From assembly GCA_030015575.1 (NCBI GenBank), contig CM057346.1, forward strand, positions 114,743,899 through 114,807,898: a DNA stretch of 64,000 nt, written 5' to 3'. Numbering within the stretch: position 1 is the stretch's first letter; each line of letters begins with the position of its first letter. The translations under genes and the position numbers were made by a program. The DNA comes from Agapanthus africanus. Lineage: Eukaryota > Streptophyta > Magnoliopsida > Asparagales > Amaryllidaceae. Positions 60,119 through 64,000 of this stretch are shown here, piece after piece. The notes under the pieces are model-generated. The model saw only the letters and a list, made by a program, of their open reading frames with translations, was not told the DNA's origin and did not search any database.

Positions 60119-60329
60119 ATTGATGTATTGATCGAACCCGCTTATTATACTGAACCGGGGAACGTTGGTTCCGCCAGGATTCCCATACCTCCCGGATGAA
60201 GAAAGAGCATGTTGATGCATCTTCTTCGGGTGTGTTCATTATCGAAAACCGTTTCTCAGTGTGCTCCACGTCCTGGGTATTAGATATCGGATCAGAATCC
60301 CACATATGTAATCTGTTACATGGGCTTAA
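60119..60329 (+). pseudogene. Protease fragment of element B', cut by element E
   Basis: The frame runs through SSGVFII-like text to SWVLDIGSESHICNLLHGL at about 60270-60326, the copia protease active-site motif (the usual DTG is DIG here). As in B, it is preceded by leader and a short peptide, not by gag. The coding sequence ends where element E begins at 60330. Confidence 0.8.
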
Positions 60330-63300
60330 TATCACAACCCGAAGGTACGGAACGTGACTGGCACTTAAATTATGAAACGTCTAAAGGCGTAACGTAATCT
60401 AAGTAAACCAAAACCCAGAAATCTAAACCAAAATAGAAGTAGAGTGAAGAAAAACTTGTTAAAAGAAAGCGATTTTAACCAAAACAAGTCGCATTAAACA
60501 TTTTATTAAAACAACAATTTTTCCCGAAAATTTCGGCAGAGTCTCCTTTATAAATACTGGTCCCGAAACGGGTACAAACAAGAGAAATACATATATATCA
60601 ATAATAAGGCATCCCCAAGTGGGAGCTAGCTCTTCGCCAGAGGCGGATCACAACCACATACAATATATATATCATCAAATGCGAAAACAAGTATATGAAA
60701 GCACGAAAGTAAGAAAACAACACGTCGGCTCAAGTGAGCATTGACACCAGAAATAGAATACATACAAATCTTACAATCTCACCATCTAAGTCCAATGTAC
60801 GAAGGGTAGATGGAATATACTAGATATAAATAACATACACGGTGGGAACAACAGAAAATCCTCCAAACCCACCTATAAGCAAGCTGCAATCCGAAGCAAA
60901 CGAAGCGGAATAGAAGGTACGCCCGCCACAACTGTACTGATGGGTCAGACCTGCAAGATACTGTGGCACAACGGGGGTGAGTTGTCAACTCGTGAATAGT
61001 AAGCAATATCTAATAAGGCTATCGTAAGCATGCATGCTAATGCGTCACAACCTACGCATATACTAATATAATGCAATGCAATAACATGTATGCAACGTGA
61101 ATGCATAATCAACATGAAACCTGAGTATGTTTGGTATGAGAAACTCTTTATTTGTATCTTAGAAATCTTCTGTGAAATAACTGAAGTAATATCAATAAAA
61201 TCAATAGAAATCCGTGTCAAGTATCGACACAACATATGTATATCTCAATGTCTCAATATCTCATATCTCTGTATCTCAGATCTCAATATCTCTGTATCTC
61301 AAATCTCAATATCTCAAATCTCAATATCTTAATATCTCGGGCTCCGGCAGTCCGGATCGGCCTCTATCATCAAATAGCACGACTATGGTCGGTATCCTCC
61401 GGATATCCGCCGCGTCACAAATAATCGTTAGGTAGTGCTCCCCTGCCGGGCTCAACACCATCATCTACGATCTTATTGCCCCGAGGTACCATATCAGGTC
61501 CACCATGTACCCATAGACGGTGCATCCCCCTCCTCAAATCGGGTATATGATACTGCTCAAGAACCGAGAAAACTCATGGTGGACGCCACACACATCATAT
61601 CACGAGAAAACCGCAACTTGCATAATTTACAAAGGATAATAAGTTTATAAATTCTTGCGGTTTTCTCCAAAATCCAGAAATCTCATCAATACAGAAATCC
61701 TCAAGAAAAATAACAATACATGATTATGTAGGAAAATGATAATGTCTACGATATCCATATCATGAAATTCGATTATAACTAGAAAAATATGTATGAATGA
61801 TGATGAAATGCGGTATATGTACGACTAGCAATCCTTACTGTCAATCTTGATGAGATGGAAAATACAACTACCAGTTTAAATATCATGTATAATGCAAATA
61901 TCTTCGATACTAATCTAAGCAGGTCCTATAGTGTTCGTGACATAGAAATTACCAATGGCGTATGTGTTCGCATAAATAGTGCATGTATAGCAGGAACCAA
62001 TGGTAATGGTGCAAATGTCCTATGAGATGATATCCTATATATCTATCTATATATATAACGATGCAATGCAATGAGATGGTTAACTAGGACACTACGCATA
62101 TAATGCAAATACTATAAGTAATATTAAACCATCAGGTGCCTCGCGCCATCCATACGATCCCCCATAGATGTATGCATCTACTCACCGGGATGCTTCGGCT
62201 AATCTGATCCGATCTTGCCCTGTCTTTCCGTGCCGCGTCCGACGCCTTAGCAACCGATCCTAGAATCGCACACAAGCAATTAAGAGGATAAATAAATGAT
62301 AGTCGCGGAACAAACGACACAAATCAAATATCGCGCGCTAATTAAACGCGCACGCACCTGGCGCACAAACGCGCTCGCGACAACACCACAAACTAGAGCT
62401 AGAGTCACTATACGTGAAAACCACCCATCCTAGTACCCACTCGTACCAATTGTGCATTCATAACTCATTAAATATCTTAGGGATTTTAGTTATAGGCCAA
62501 CAAAGTCTTAACTTAATTCAAATCGATTAATTTCCAAAACCTAGTAAGCTTAAATTTCCATTTTAGTTCAAACTTGATGTTTTAATCAATCTAAATATTT
62601 TAACAATTCTAGTGGCCATAATGTTCATTAAACATCTTAACTAAGTTACACAAACCATTACTATAATTTTATCTCATCTCTTTATGTTAATTATAAAAAT
62701 CTAGTTTGCAAAAATCACAATTTGGGCAAATTAAATGTAGCAATTAACAAATTGGCTACTAGATTAGGTTTTGCATTACTTAACATGTTAAACTACTCAT
62801 TAAGACCATAATCTAATGATAAAAACTCTCACTTGATCACAAACCCTTTTCTTGAAATTTCAAGTTTAAAATTAGAACCCAAATTAACATCAAAATTAAC
62901 TAAATTGAAGTAATTAGCAACCCATTAAACATGGGGTTAGGATTTGTACCTCTAAAATTTGAGATCACACTTGCAACTTGACCTCCAAAGATGCTTCCTT
63001 GCTCCATGATTTAAGATAATTTGGATAAAAGAAAAATGGGTGGAGGTTTAATGAAGAATTTGTGAGATTTTTATTGATTTTTTTTATGGAAAAAGAATAA
63101 TTTTTTGAAGAGAATTGGATTGGAGAATGGGGGACTGCTGCTAGCCTAAAAAATGAGGGAGGAGAGAGGGAAAGAAGTGAGTGGAGATGTGTAGAAACTT
63201 CACTAATTAATACCCTTTTTAACTTATTTAATAATTCCCTTTTTATATTAAGTTTTATAAGTGGGAAAGAGATGAAAATTTGTGAGGAGAGAGAGGGGCA

Positions 63301-63834
63301 GCCGATACAAGGCTCGGCCTCTATTATGGAGGGGGGAGAGTGTGTGAGGTTTGTGTAAAAAATTCTAGTGAAGAAAAACCCATCCAAACTCATTAATAAC
63401 ATTTCACATCATTTTCAATTTTCACTTTAATTTATTTTCTAATTAACTAGAATTTTCTAGAACCATTTAGGTCAAATGTAAAAGATTAAGCATGTTATAA
63501 ACTAGGTTATAAGTGGTCATGGTTTACTAATGAAGGATTAACCCATTCTAATTTATAATTTACACTAATTTAATATATAAATGAAAGCTTATAATAATAT
63601 TTAAATTAATTAATTTAGGAAAAATATTTAATTAAACTAACAATTTATAAGTGACCAAATAAATACTAAACACTAGCAATTATATAATTAAAATAGACGT
63701 ATTTAAGTCTATATTGAAAAATAATTACAGTTGAGTTTTACGGAAAATACGGTTTATTTTACCGATTATCAGAAAATTCACCTAAAGGATTTTATTTATT
63801 TGATTATTTATTTATTTATTTTTGAAACGTTACA
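60330..63834 (-). mobile_element. 3' LTR of chromovirus-type gypsy element E
   Basis: Read on the minus strand, it begins TGTAACGTTTC (63834) and ends with text like GGGTTGTGATA (60330), about 3.5 kb. It is related to the C LTR: both hold GAAATTTTC near an AAACTCTGCC-like block and CTCCG-CAGTCCGGATCGGCC. TCTCAATATC repeats lie at 61240-61340. The left border is inferred from where B' homology stops, and the other LTR lies outside the window. Confidence 0.8.
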
Positions 63835-63865
63835 ATTTTTCCCCCTTAAAGAAATTCGGTCCCCG
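63835..63865 (-). promoter_or_regulatory. Polypurine tract of element E
   Basis: On the minus strand, GGGGACCGAATTTC followed by TTTAAGGGGGAAAAAT stands directly before the LTR start. The equivalent context precedes the 3' LTR of C. Confidence 0.8.
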
Positions 63866-63875
63866 AATTTGAAGT

Positions 63876-64000
63876 CTAACTACACCTACCCACGAAGAGA
63901 TGGGAATGTTTCTTCCACATCTCGACCTCGGCTTCCTACGTGACTTCTTCGTCGCTCGGGCCACGCCAAAGAAACAAACAGTCGGTATGTCCTCGGACCT
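63876..64000 (-). pseudogene. C-terminal end of gypsy E polyprotein
   Basis: Minus-strand frame with LFLWRGPSDEEVT, then a TAG where Trp is usual, then EAEVEMWKKHSHLFVGR and the end. This is the usual chromodomain-end motif (LWRG-PxDEATWE followed by a basic, aromatic tail) of Tekay/chromovirus-type elements. The rest of the polyprotein lies right of the window. Confidence 0.8.

Overview
This window is plant nuclear DNA made almost entirely of LTR retrotransposons inserted into one another. I found no intact host gene, no rRNA or tRNA gene and no CRISPR array. The evidence is Ty1/copia and Ty3/gypsy protein domains, LTRs of 2 to 4 kb, primer-binding sites matching plant initiator Met-tRNA, and a plant mobile domain (PMD) gene. 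It looks like a repeat-rich intergenic region of a large plant genome; I cannot name the species. Family names below (Angela, Tat, Tekay) come from recognised motifs, not database searches.

Layout. 1-13.7 kb: interior of a Tat-like Ty3/gypsy element with no pol genes. It holds a broken gag (+ strand), arrays of small hairpins, a 184/290-bp tandem repeat, and a broken PMD gene on the minus strand that is split by a solo LTR (8728-10756). 13.74-14.745 kb and 46.893-50.261 kb: two halves of a 5'-truncated copia element (D). D is split inside its reverse transcriptase by a 32-kb copia element (A, LTRs 14746-16906 and 44764-46892, target duplication GTTAA). A contains two further complete insertions: copia element B (17011-27363, duplication AGTTT) and gypsy element C (32049-43800, duplication TAGGG). 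50.26-55.8 kb: a second Tat-like copy with a longer gag reading frame, a large internal deletion and a clipped LTR. 56.3-60.33 kb: another copia element (B'), broken in its protease by a minus-strand chromovirus-type gypsy element (E, LTR 60330-63834) that runs off the window.

Cooperation. None of these elements looks able to move alone. Elements A, B and B' run from a leader of about 3 kb straight into protease with no recognisable gag, which resembles the published gag-less barley element BARE-2. C and the Tat-like copies lack recognisable pol. They would depend on proteins supplied by related elements.

The most notable signal is RNA-like secondary structure. The leaders of A, B and B' share hairpin modules whose paired arms change together between copies. 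The Tat-like copies carry tandem hairpin arrays whose arms also change in compensating ways. C carries a third kind of hairpin array plus a segment resembling the copia leader.
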